Shown here: in pieces, positions 1 to 15,200 of the stretch | Layout of the letters: each line of letters begins with the position of its first letter | Numbering within the stretch: position 1 is the stretch's first letter | Origin: Salpingoeca rosetta | Taxonomy: Eukaryota > Opisthokonta > Choanoflagellata > Craspedida > Salpingoecidae | Direction: 5' to 3' | Assembly: GCF_000188695.1 (NCBI RefSeq) | Contig: NW_004754926.1 | Span: forward strand, 1,429,614-1,444,828 | DNA: 15,215 bases | The notes under the pieces: generated by a model | What the model saw: only the letters and a program-made list of their open reading frames with translations | What the model was told of the DNA's origin: nothing | Database searches by the model: none | Made by a program: the position numbers and the translations under genes

Positions 1-2
1 GA

Positions 3-51
<49 letters not shown>

Positions 52-98
52 AGACACACACACACACACAGACACAGACACACACACACACACACACC
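1..98. repeat. CA/CAGA microsatellite in the last visible AFG2 intron
   Basis: An almost pure CA dinucleotide run with a few GACA interruptions begins at the window edge and ends about ten bases before the exon 18 donor. On the transcribed (minus) strand it reads TG. It lies in the intron that follows exon 18, so the next exon must lie outside the window. Confidence 0.9.
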
Positions 99-109
99 AG
101 GTTTTGTAC

Positions 110-6741
<6,632 letters not shown>

Positions 6742-7161
6742 GGTAGGTGTTCCTTGTCCGCTGTCACCCACGCTGGCGAAAGATTATTCGCCAACACACA
6801 TGCAATTCTTCAGTAACCGCTGTGTGTGTGTGCGCGACTGGCTCTCTCGCTCTGTTGCATTATGTGTGCATGTCTGACTTAAGGTCTCACCCTCCCTCTC
6901 TCGCTCCCTCTCCCTCTCTCTGTGCCGACAGTATCTCGTCCCCACCATGTATCCCTAATTCTCCCATTGACTTTGCTGAACTGTTTACATCACACTCGTA
7001 CACCCCGGTTTGCACAACACTATCATCGTCGCTCACAAAATCCATGAACAAAGTGATGTGACAGACGTGACACTACGCCGACCTATTTCTGGTGAAGAAC
7101 GAATCCCAAGCAAGTACACGCTCACCCACATGCATACACACCCACTCCCTCACACCGTCGA
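6742..7161 (-). promoter_or_regulatory. CEP70-AFG2 intergenic region: AFG2 upstream and CEP70 3' flank
   Basis: A 420-base gap without a gene, between the CEP70 stop codon (7162-7164) and the AFG2 ATG (6741). It must hold the CEP70 3' UTR and the AFG2 promoter and 5' UTR. The only distinctive element is a CT-rich tract at about 6883-6934; on the transcribed strand it is GA-rich (GAGAGGGAGAGGGAG), resembling GAGA-type promoter DNA. I see no TATA box or AATAAA on the minus strand. Confidence 0.5.
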
Positions 7162-10100
7162 TTACGCGTTGCTGCCGCTGGCGTTGTTGGTGACTCCATG
7201 GGCGGCGTTGCCCGCAGCATCCTCGGCATCGCTGCTGTTGCGGGAGGACGGTGGTGACGAAGGCGAAAAGTTCTTGTCGTCAATCGCTTCAGCCAACCGT
7301 CGCATCTCGCGCCAGTGGTCCTCTTCTTCCTTTCGCAGGCGCTCCGAGACAGACCCTTCTTCCTCATGCGTCTCCGCTTCTGCTCGGGCCCTCTGCCCAC
7401 CGGCATTCACACTGCGCCCATCCATAGACCGCCGAAGCGAGTCGCCTTCCATCACGCCCCGCCTTCCTTGCTGCCGGCCCCATGTTTGCTCGCTGTGATA
7501 GCTGCTGCTGCCGCTGCCCCCGCTCACAGCGCTGCGCGCACTGCTGCTCCCCATTTGGCTGTTGGCGCCGTCGCAGGGCCCCGCAGTCATGGTGGCTGCG
7601 CGCAGCGTGGGTGATGAGGTGCCTTCAGATCCTCCCGACGTCGACACGTTGAGCCGCCTGCCGTCAATCGATGACGTGGGCACGTCTGCCTTGCGCCGCC
7701 GTCGCCGCCTCACAAATGCTTCCCCATCTTCACCCTGAAGTTGTTGCTGTTGCTGTTGCTGCAAACTGCGAGCCGTAGACGCATCGGGCGTACGCGCCAC
7801 CCGCGATCCCTCCCGGCCGGCTCTTGCTGTCACCGTTGCAGTCGCTGACATTTGTGACGCTTCGAGCTGGCGACGGTGGCTGGCAGTCTGGCGTCGTCGG
7901 ACGGGGGGTACGCGCCACCTTGCTGCCTCATCGCCCTCGGCACTCGTCGTGGACTCGTCCAAGTGCCGGCCAAATCGGCTCGAAAGAGGCAGCCGCATCG
8001 TCATCGCAAGCGCCTCCCGTGCCGTTCGTCGAGGCGTAGGGCTCGCGCCATCGCTGGCAGATGTCCTTGCTGTTGTGGGGACCGTTGCCGTGTGGCGCGG
8101 TGCTGCTGCTGAGTGGGGGCTTCTTCTCACCCCCATGGTCGCACCCAGCGCAGAGGTGGCGTCCGTCGAGTCGTCAGCATCACCAGCTCGCGCGTGGCTT
8201 GCGGCCGTTGTCGTTGGCATGTTTGTGGCTGTCGCTGCGCTGCTGTTGCTAGCCGTTTCGTCAAGCAGCAAGTCGCTCAGCGTCAGCTCGCGCCCGCTTG
8301 GCGAGTCCCAGTCCGCGCTCAACTGGTCCTCGTTGCTTCCACTGTTGTTGCTGTTGCTGTTGCTGTTGCTGTTGTTGGTGCCAATCAAGATGCCCTGAGT
8401 GCCGTCATCTCCGCTGACCCGTTGCCGCTGGTCATCCCTGGAGGGCAGGCGCATTGTCTGTTGCGCCCAGGCCCGGGGAGACAGTGGCGAGGTTGCATAA
8501 TGTGAGCGGTGCTGTGGCTCACCCTGCGGTCCCAGAGAAGAAGTGTAATGCTGCACCTGCTCGCCTGTCTCTGACGCGCTTTCCTCCCTTCCCTCCGGAA
8601 CGCTCTCGAGGTGCGGCCGGCCCGACTGTGTGCCACCAGCGCTCACCTGCACCATTCGAGGCGAGCGTGGCGGCGAGTCATCGCCACTCGACACCCGCTG
8701 GTAGCAAAACACGTCATCAGGATCATCAGAAAACGTCACCCGCTTTGTGCCTGCAGTGGCGGTTGTCGTGGTTGTTGTTGTCATGGTTGTTGTGGACGTC
8801 AGCGCCGGGCTGGTTGTCGCTGTCGCTGATCGTGTTGGTGTTGCGAATGGGGTGCCCGTGCCACCACGGCCAGACGCAGGCGATCCCGGTCCCTGGGCTT
8901 CCACCTCGCTGCCGTCCATGCCGTTGCTGTCATCGAGTTGCGACAACAGCAAGCGCGACAGCTGTCCGCTGTTGTCGTGTTGCTGTGAGTCTGCATCTGT
9001 GCCCACTCGCCCTTCCACGACCGTGCTCTCGGCGCTGCTGCTGAATCTGTCCCTGCGGTTGCGTGACGGCGTGATCGTTGACGAGGACCCGTCCGTCTCA
9101 TCACCAGCACGTCCTGGCAGGTGATCGTGTCGGCGGAAGCGGAGTTCGCGTGCCGGCTGCGGGCCACCACCATCATTGCGCCCGTTGTTACTGCCTTCAT
9201 TGCTCACACCGCGCATGGCCAACGCCATGCGCTGTCGCTGGCTTGTTGGAGTAGCATGTCGCCGGTCCGAAGGTGCATGTCGGTGTGTTGGTGACGAGTA
9301 CGTTGGTGTTCTGTGGAGGGGGCTGGCGCCTGTGGCTGACGAAGACACGCTCAGCTGTGAGTTGCCATGGCCGCGGCGGCGGCTGCGCATGCTCGATGCC
9401 GTGCCACGTGGCGGTGTCAAGAGCTGCTGGTGGTCGAGGGAGGCCATGTCATCTGCGCTTTGGGCGTTGGAGTCGTCAGAGAGTGACTGCGGCTGCAGCG
9501 TCGCGTTGACGTCGTCGTCGTCCTCCCCAAATTCACCACCGGCCTCATCCATCGTGGTACCATCATCGTCATCGGCGCCCTCGCCACCATCAGCGCCACG
9601 GAGGCGCACGCCATCGTGCCGTGGGGGCGAGTCCTCCTGCGACGAGACATCTGGCGATGACAGAAAGTGCTCGCACGCCTCAAGCACAAAGTTGTCGTCC
9701 TCTGGGCGGTCTTGCTGCGACGACGAGACGAAGCTCGCCTCCAGGTCAAACTGTGCCAGATCGTCAAGCAGTTCCTCCACAGACGACGGCGGCGATGTCG
9801 CGTAGTGGCTGCCCGGTGCCCGGCGCCGCGAGATCGGTGGAGCGTGTGGGCTGCCGTGAGCGGCGGGCGGGGACGTTTGTGGGGACGAGTCACCACCACC
9901 GCCGCCACCCAGCGCACCACCACGCGCGGTTGCATCCAGCCGCCCCAGGAGTGCTGACGAGGGCTCGTTTCTGAGCTGCGACTGCGATGGAGACACAACC
10001 TTCTCACCCGCGCCTGTTTGCTGCTGCTGCTGCTGCTGTTCGGGTGTGGATGCGGCAGAGGAAGAGGTACGCGGCGGCTTCTCGGGGGTGGCGGGTCCGT

Positions 10101-10858
10101 TGGCGTCCGTGATCTTGGTGAGGTACTGAATGGCCTGTTCCAGCGTGTTCACGCCGCACAGGCTGAGCACCGTGTCGATCCAGTTGCGAAGAATGGGGAG
10201 AACGGCGTCGTATTGGCGAAGACGGGCCATCACGCTGCAAGGTAGAAGAAATGGAGGGGGGGGGGGAGCAGGACAAGTGGTGGCGAAACGGGTGAGGCAA
10301 TGAGGGTGGCGTTCGAGAGTTGAAGAGACAAAAGCACAAGAAAGAGAAGACTTGCGCATGGGCGCAAGTGTGTGTGTGTGTATGCGTGTGTATGTGTGTG
10401 CGTGTGTGTTGTCATAACATGGTGACAGTCTCAGCGTGTAAACAGACCTGTGGACGCAAGGGTAAATCTCCGAGGGCTTGCAGTCCAATGCCTGTTGTGA
10501 ATACAAACAGCAATGACACAGATGAGCTCGCTTGCAGAGGTGATGTGGATTCGGCAGAAAATGCGGTGCGACGGTTCGGTTCCACGCACACATATGAACG
10601 CACCAGAGCTACATCCTCCAGGCGGCGCTTGTTTGACATGACCTCTTGTTTCTGCGTGGGGACAGTGATAGCCAACGAGTTGAAGAAATTAGAAGCGTCA
10701 ATCACAAAACACGCACTTGTGGAAGCCTTCTGATTGGCACACACACACACACACACACACACAGGCAGACAGGCCAACAAACACACACACACACACACAC
10801 TCTCTCTCGAAACCCGCACACACATATACACATATACGCACTCCCACAAACCACACCC

Positions 10859-10894
<36 letters not shown>

Positions 10895-13015
10895 TACATA
10901 CACACACAACTAGTGACTCACCAAGTTGCTGATGATGGTGGCGGTGCTGTGTGCGACGCGATCCGGGCTCATGGAGCGTTGGGGCACATTCAACACATCG
11001 CAGATGGAGGCGAGCGCCTGGCGACTGGCGTTGAGGCGACCGCGGATGTGGCTCCACACGGGAATCAGTGCCGACGGCTCCGTCACCCCAAACAGCATCT
11101 GCGCGTGCTGCAATACGCGTTCTGAATCGCGGCGTGGTGAGGCAGCGGACCTCCCGGCGGCCTCGTGCATGTCCAGCCGGCGCTGCAGCTGCGTGTGGTT
11201 GTCGCACAGCACCATCACCCGCTCCACCAAATCGTCAATGGAGTCGTTGGCGTCCAGCTGCCGTCCAAACACCGGGTACACCCCGCCCGCGATCAGCTTG
11301 AGCGCGTGTGACGTCGATGCAAGCTTGTGCTTGTAGTCGTTCGCCTTCATCGCCACTCGACACACAACGTCCAGCGCCTGGCTCACAGGCAGCGGCGGCG
11401 GCGACGACGGCGATGATGACGACGGCGCATCGCCAGTGTGCCCACCCAGTGCTGCCGTTGTTGTTGTTGATGACAGCGGATCGATCGTGGGTGACAGAGC
11501 ATCGCCACCACCGCCCCCTCGCAACACCAGGAACATGTCTGCATCACGTGCAGCTGACAGTCGGTCACCGGCACCGAGGTGCGCGTCACCATTGTCATGG
11601 CCTACAGGGCCATCGTGCTGCTGCCTCTGCTGGTGCAGCAGTGCCGCTGCCGTGGACTGGAGCTGCCGCAGCACGCTGTGCATTGCGCCCGCTTGGAACA
11701 CAAGCGCAGACCACTTGGACAGCGTGGGCACAATTTCCTCTGGGCTGACGTTCATCAGCCGGCACACGTCGCTCAGCACGCCCCGCAGCTTGTCCTTGCC
11801 CATCGACCGCAGCTTGTACAGGTGGAACTTGTAGTACTCTGCGCCATGTGTTGACTGCTGCTGGTGCTGCTGGTGCTGCTGGTGGTGGTCGGCGGATTGA
11901 GAGGGTGGGAACAGATCACCACGCACGAGAGCATCAAGTGCAGATGACGTGCCGTGCTGCTGCCCACCACCTGCCGTGGAACTGGGCTGCTGTTGAAGGT
12001 GTCGACGCATATGGGCGAGGTCGTCCTCCAGCGTTGCGATCCGCTCCTGCGCTTCCCGCCACCCCGTCTGTGTGGGCAGGGCGCTCATCTCGAGCTCCTT
12101 GGCCTTGAGCTGCATCTGCAGTGACGACACGTGCGCCCGCTCCTCCGCCAGCACCTTCTCCAGATGCTCGACGTGTGATGACGACGCTTGCGAATCGCCG
12201 TCGCCGTTGCTTCCGCTGCTGCCGCCGCCGCCGCTTCGTGTGGGCGATTGCGATGGCGTACCGCCGCTGCCACGAAGGGAGAGCGAGAGCGATGATGGCG
12301 GGCGCAGCGCCTCCAGTTCTTGCAGCAGCGCTTCCATCTTCGCCTCGTACATCTCCACAACTTGCAGCACGTGCCGGTCCGCAGGTGTGCCAGAGGAGCC
12401 GCCCAGCACGCGCTGCTGTTGCAGGTCGCTGTACACCTGGTCCAGTCGCTGCCGGCGTGCTGTGTCTGCCGCCTGTGCGTCCCGCACTTGCTGCGAGAGT
12501 CGCTCCACGTCGTGCTGCAGGCGGTCGTTCTGCGCCTGCGTGAACTTGAGCTTTCCTTGCAGCTGGGTGATGCGTGCCTCCAGCTTGTACTGCGTACTGG
12601 CTGCGTGCTCCTGCTCTGCCTTGCGCATGTCGGCCTCGCGCTGGACGGCCTCGCGTTCGGCTTCGAGGGTTTCGTTCACCGCTTCCAGCTGCGCACCGAT
12701 GGCCCTCACCTTCTCCGCGCTGCTGTGCTTGGCCTGCTTGGCGCGGGTGATTTCGCTGCTGAGGCGCCGCACGACGCTGGCGCGCCGGTCGTTGTCGGCG
12801 ATGATCTGCAGGATCATTTGTCGAAGGCTGGCTGCCGAGTCTTCGCGCAGGACAGTGAGGCCCTCCACTTCAGGGCTGGCCGCCGCCACGAGCCGCACGG
12901 GGCGATAGCCGTGGCTGGCCAAGCACTCGTTCACCTCAGCCCATGCATCTTGGGCGCTCTCAGCCGCGGCAGCTGCCACTGGCGCACGCGATGCGCCATC
13001 CGCGCTCGTCATCAT
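7162..13015 (-). CDS. CEP70: CEP70-like centrosomal coiled-coil protein with a ~1,000-residue C-terminal extension
   Basis: Three exons on the minus strand: 13015-10922, 10651-10590 and 10234-7162, giving about 1,742 residues. Human CEP70 has about 600 and localises to the centrosome, binding gamma-tubulin. Support: '[19 protein letters not shown]' near the start matches the family's N-terminal 'WESINVLLMMHGLKPLSLV'; long coiled coils follow (about 62-240 and 280-343); '[13 protein letters not shown]' (423-435) matches 'FEHLVPVIEMW'; '[11 protein letters not shown]' (637-647) matches 'HFQKLFDVPS'; and '[14 protein letters not shown]' in exon 3 matches 'EEHEEFFPAFQAF'. These comparisons are from memory. 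The start is the first of two ATGs (13015); an upstream GTG is not a eukaryotic start. The region beyond about residue 760 has no human counterpart and is Ser/Thr/Asp/Gln-rich. The C-terminus is GSNA before TAA. Confidence 0.9.
7739..7763. repeat. CAACAG repeat encoding the second polyglutamine tract
   Basis: Alternating CAG and CAA codons on the minus strand give Q7 between 'SL' and 'LQ' in the CEP70 tail. The same hexanucleotide recurs in a shifted frame at 8340-8383. Confidence 0.88.
8340..8383. repeat. CAACAG repeat read as Asn-Ser in the CEP70 tail
   Basis: On the coding strand the hexanucleotide is read as AAC AGC, giving [14 protein letters not shown]. It is the same repeat family as the polyglutamine tracts, one base out of register. 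Confidence 0.88.
10018..10039. repeat. CTG/CAG trinucleotide repeat encoding seven glutamines
   Basis: CAG codons ending in CAA on the coding strand encode Q7 within CEP70 exon 3, shortly after the conserved domain. In the alternative reading frame that an upstream splice shift would produce, the same bases encode alanines. Confidence 0.9.
10361..10410. repeat. TG-rich repeat in CEP70 intron 2
   Basis: Imperfect TG/TGCG repeat on the plus strand, hence CA in the transcript, within intron 2 (10235-10589). This is the opposite orientation to the AFG2 introns. The intron also has an 11-G run at 10256-10266, which is C11 in the transcript just upstream of the exon 3 acceptor. Confidence 0.85.
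10590..10651 (-). other. CEP70: CEP70 exon 2 (62 nt) bridging the C-terminal helical block
   Basis: The acceptor CCCCACGCAG|AAAC lies at 10652, downstream of a pyrimidine-rich stretch with a TTCTAAT branch-point-like site. The encoded '[16 protein letters not shown]' parallels the CEP70 stretch 'NEQVMQVLGPEDLQS'. Exon 1 ends in phase 0 and exon 3 needs two carried bases, so the exon length must be 2 mod 3; the donor at 10589 (GTGCGT) gives 62 nt and fits. An identical GTGCGT at 10603 would give 48 nt and shift frame. The boundary was chosen by phase, not by transcript evidence. Confidence 0.7.
10738..10914. repeat. CA microsatellites in CEP70 intron 1
   Basis: (CA)n at 10738-10762, 10781-10801 and 10862-10893, separated by short GACAGGC, CTCTCTC and CATATA patches, fill the intron between exons 1 and 2 (10652-10921). 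In the transcript these are TG repeats beginning right after the GTGAGT donor. Confidence 0.88.
10922..13015 (-). other. CEP70: CEP70 exon 1: conserved N-terminal motif, coiled coils, core blocks
   Basis: Residues 1-698 with no intron in 2.1 kb. Order: Ala-rich start (1-24); conserved W-xx-VNxxLxxHG block (25-43); coiled coil (about 62-240) ending in '[14 protein letters not shown]', which parallels the CEP70 'LIDYYESKI' segment; Ser/Gly-rich spacer (241-280); second coiled coil (281-343); His/Gln-rich spacer (378-390); conserved '[17 protein letters not shown]' and 'EIVPTLSKW' block (394-455); Ser/Thr/Pro spacer (about 500-545); and the C-terminal helical block (546-698). The donor is TTG|GTGAGT at 10921, phase 0. 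GC-rich third positions run throughout, and long antisense open frames here are a by-product of that. Confidence 0.92.
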
Positions 13016-13242
13016 GCTCTGTCGAGACACAATGGTGTTTGATGTGTAAGGTATGTGTGGGTGCGCGTGCGCGCATGTTTGTGTTTGTGTGTGTGTGTGT
13101 GTGTTTATGGGTTGCGTGTGCGTGTGTGTGCATGCGTACGTGTACGAGTATGTGAGTGCGTGCGTGAGTGTGGACGTGAGTGGTGGATGTACACATGCGC
13201 AAATGGATGAGCAGGCAGTGGGCAGGGGAGCGGAGTGAGTAG

Positions 13243-13245
<3 letters not shown>

Positions 13246-13304
<59 letters not shown>
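13246..13304. repeat. Pure TG microsatellite upstream of CEP70
   Basis: About 59 bases of uninterrupted TG on the plus strand, 230 bases upstream of the CEP70 start codon. Pure alternating TG/CA runs of this length can adopt Z-DNA and are length-polymorphic (established property). Confidence 0.95.
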
Positions 13305-13305
<1 letters not shown>

Positions 13306-13876
13306 ATCGCACAACAACAAAGGAAACAGCATGCGTGCATACCATGCCGAGGTCACGTCGAGCAACAACGAAGCGAAGCAAGAATGCAGCAGCAAAAAGG
13401 GTACGGGAGGATGATACGAACCACGAGCTGCTGTGTTGCGTTTGTGGCTCCTGTCGATGCGGCGTTTCACTCCAACAGCAGCAATGCCAGTGGGAACTAA
13501 TCAAGCAACCGCAGTCCGCTGCGCTGTTGAGCACACCCACCACCACCAGCTGCTAGCTAGCGTGGTCGTCCTGTTCGTCTTGGTCTGTATCGATGCGTGA
13601 GCGGCGCGCTGTTTGGGTGAGTGGCTGCGCTGTGTGATTGGCGCACTGGCGCATCACCGCACGGGTTTAGTGCCCGTTCGCCTCCGTTGTGGGGGGAGGC
13701 GGGGGCGCCGTTGACGCACATACATACCCCAGCAGCCATTCCACACATCGCTTGTGCCATCCTGTGCCACAGCCACTCACTCGCACTCGTCTGTCATGCT
13801 TGGTGACAGTGGATCAGGTGGATAAAGACAACTGAGCAGTTTACTGCGTGCTTTCGCAACATTTGTGTGCGAAACT

Positions 13877-13882
13877 TATATT
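13877..13882 (-). terminator. Possible variant polyadenylation signal (AATATA)
   Basis: AATATA on the minus strand within an AT-rich patch (GATAATATAAG) about 71 bases downstream of the PH-gene stop. It stands out in a GC-rich region and is a known variant of AATAAA in animals. A single hexamer is weak evidence. Confidence 0.3.
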
Positions 13883-13952
13883 ATCACAGCCGAGCGAGGG
13901 GCAGATGCTTCGCCCGCAGCACTCTGACGCATTTTGGGGAGAGTAACGGACA

Positions 13953-15070
13953 TCAGGCTTCCGCTTCGCGCGGAGCAGAGGAAGAATGCGCTTCGTTGAT
14001 GGTGGGCAGCAGCGTCGTGGGCAGGGCTGTGCGCTGGGCCAGGTTTGGACACACGTCCATGAGCACGCTCAGCCATTCCACCCACATCTCCTTGGACAGT
14101 GGCTTCAGCACCCATGTCCTCTTCTTCGTCACCAGCTTCACAAACAGGCCCTGTGGTGAGCACGTGTGCGCGTGTTGTGTCAGTGAGTGAGGGACGGAGG
14201 GGTGCAGTGAGTGAGTGAGTGTGTGCGTAAATGTGAGTGAGTGAGTGAGTGTGTGCGTAAACGTGAGTGAGTGAGTGTGTGCGTAAATGTGAGTGAGTGA
14301 GTGTGTGCGTAAACGTGAGTCAGTGAGTGTGTGCGTAAATGTGAGTGAGTGAGTGAGGGAGGGAGGGGAGGGTGCAGTCACGTGCATTTGTGCACGCTAC
14401 CCTCAAAGCACCACAACACAACACGCACACACACTCATCATGGAGCTTACGTTGTTGCCGCTGTAGCGTTGTGTGTACTCGACGGCTGTCACATCTCGCA
14501 GGTCAATCTGGTGGTGGGGATGGCCATCAGATGACGAGTGTGAGACATCTCCAGCTAAAGGGATAAGAGATGCAAGGCCGCAGAGTCGCAGACACACACA
14601 CACACACTCGCACCTTGCCGAGGAGCTCTTGGTTGTCGGGCGGACGGTAGTAGCGGATCTCCAGTCGCGGAACATCCAGGAAGAACCAGCGGTAGCGCCA
14701 GTTCTTGATGATGCCACCAACTGGTGTGAAGCAGAAGGAAACAGTCATCAATCGTGGCAGAGGGATCATACAGGGCAACGCACGTTCAAGCACGCACGCG
14801 CATGTGAAGCGAAACATGCCACACTTCTGCCCCCCTATCTCCCCATCCACCCATCCACGCACCCACACCCACAGACACGCACCCACCCTTCCACTCATCC
14901 ACGCACACACCCTACGCACGTTTGTACATGTATCCTTTCAGGTTTGGGTGGTCGGCGCGGTGGCGAAAGCCCCTGAACACGGCGTAGCTGCTGGAGGAGG
15001 AGACAGATGCGCTTCGGTGATGGTGGCCGTCATCACCCACGGTTTCTTCATCCATCTCATCCTCCACGCC
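13953..15070 (-). CDS. PH-domain protein, C-terminal 170 residues (5' part outside window)
   Basis: Four exons on the minus strand: 15070-14920, 14720-14614, 14507-14451 and 14150-13953 (TGA). They join in frame as phases 1, 0, 0. The product has an acidic, His- and Ser-rich lead-in (about residues 1-40), then a PH domain: 'LKGYMYKLGGIIKNWRYRWF' opens strand 1-2 (exon join C|TT makes the Leu), 'LEIRYYRPPDNQELLGKIDL' covers strands 3-4, and 'KEMWVEWLSVLMDVC' is the C-terminal helix with its conserved Trp. PH domains bind phosphoinositides or proteins at membranes; the basic K-x-G-G-x-x-K-N-W-R-Y-R motif is compatible with lipid binding. The shape resembles the terminal PH domain of the MTMR5/MTMR13 (SBF) pseudophosphatases, but so little of the protein is visible that this is only a guess. 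A 31-residue tail follows the domain. Confidence 0.85.
14207..14356. repeat. 26-base minisatellite in the last PH-gene intron
   Basis: Five full units plus a partial sixth of GTGAGTGAGTGAGT followed by GTGTGCGTAAAT or ...AAAC, starting at 14207, 14233 (30 bases, one extra GTGA), 14263, 14289, 14315 and 14341. The last base alternates T, C, T, C, T. The flanks are also alike (a GGGA/GGGTGCAGT motif on both sides). It occupies half of the intron 14151-14450. Confidence 0.95.
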
Positions 15071-15094
15071 CTGGGGTTGGCGATTTGAGGAAGA

Positions 15095-15152
15095 GGGGGG
15101 GGGGGAGGCGGATGAGAGGCGACGTACAGACAGGCAGACAGGCAGACAGGCA

Positions 15153-15200
<48 letters not shown>

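Larger units (their letters stand above)
7162..10234 (-). other. CEP70: CEP70 exon 3: end of conserved domain plus long low-complexity tail
   Basis: Residues 720-1742. About the first 40 residues ('[18 protein letters not shown]', '[13 protein letters not shown]') complete the CEP70 C-terminal domain. The remaining nearly 1,000 residues are predicted disordered: Q7 after 'STPE' (10018-10039), Asp/Glu patches near 9495-9560, a Thr-rich run (8755-8795), Asn-Ser alternation (8340-8383), a second Q7 (7739-7763), and many Ser-Pro and Thr-Pro dipeptides. A PP1-docking-like KRVTF sits at 8731-8745. Near the end, a charged helical stretch (about 7265-7395, '[20 protein letters not shown]') could form a short coiled coil. 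The single frame stays open for 3 kb with consistent codon use, so the tail looks genuinely coding. Confidence 0.88.
13016..13952 (-). promoter_or_regulatory. Intergenic region: CEP70 upstream and PH-gene 3' flank
   Basis: About 940 bases between the PH-gene stop (13953) and the CEP70 ATG (13015). It should contain the CEP70 promoter and 5' UTR and the 3' UTR of the PH gene. It holds imperfect TG repeats (13078-13170), a long TG run (13246-13304) and otherwise unique sequence. A plus-strand open frame of 70 codons (13344-13556) exists but has no further support. I recognise no specific promoter motif. Confidence 0.5.

Noticed and set aside
6883..6935. Plus-strand pyrimidine tract ending in GCCGACAG that looks like a 3' splice site
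   Set aside because: No plus-strand coding sequence follows; it lies in the AFG2 upstream region and is better read as a GA-rich promoter element on the minus strand.
10440..10588. Continuation of the CEP70 exon 2 frame through '[16 protein letters not shown]' to a CCACAG|GTCTGT donor
   Set aside because: The frame is open, but the protein has no counterpart in CEP70 between the conserved 'VM..LED' segment and 'LRQYDAVLP', and the GTGCGT donor at 10589 already satisfies the phase.
12072..12908. 278-codon plus-strand open frame rich in Ser, Cys and Arg
   Set aside because: It is the antisense of CEP70 exon 1. GC-rich codon bias makes stop-free antisense frames; the minus frame has clear CEP70 similarity. 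The same applies to plus-strand frames at 9176-9805, 8454-9044 and 7949-8398.
13344..13556. 70-codon plus-strand open frame with a basic start (MPRSRRATTKRSKN) and a Cys cluster (CCVCGSCRC)
   Set aside because: The start context ACCATG is acceptable and the N-terminus looks nuclear, but it lies alone between two minus-strand genes, has no recognisable domain and is no longer than expected by chance. Transcript data would settle it.
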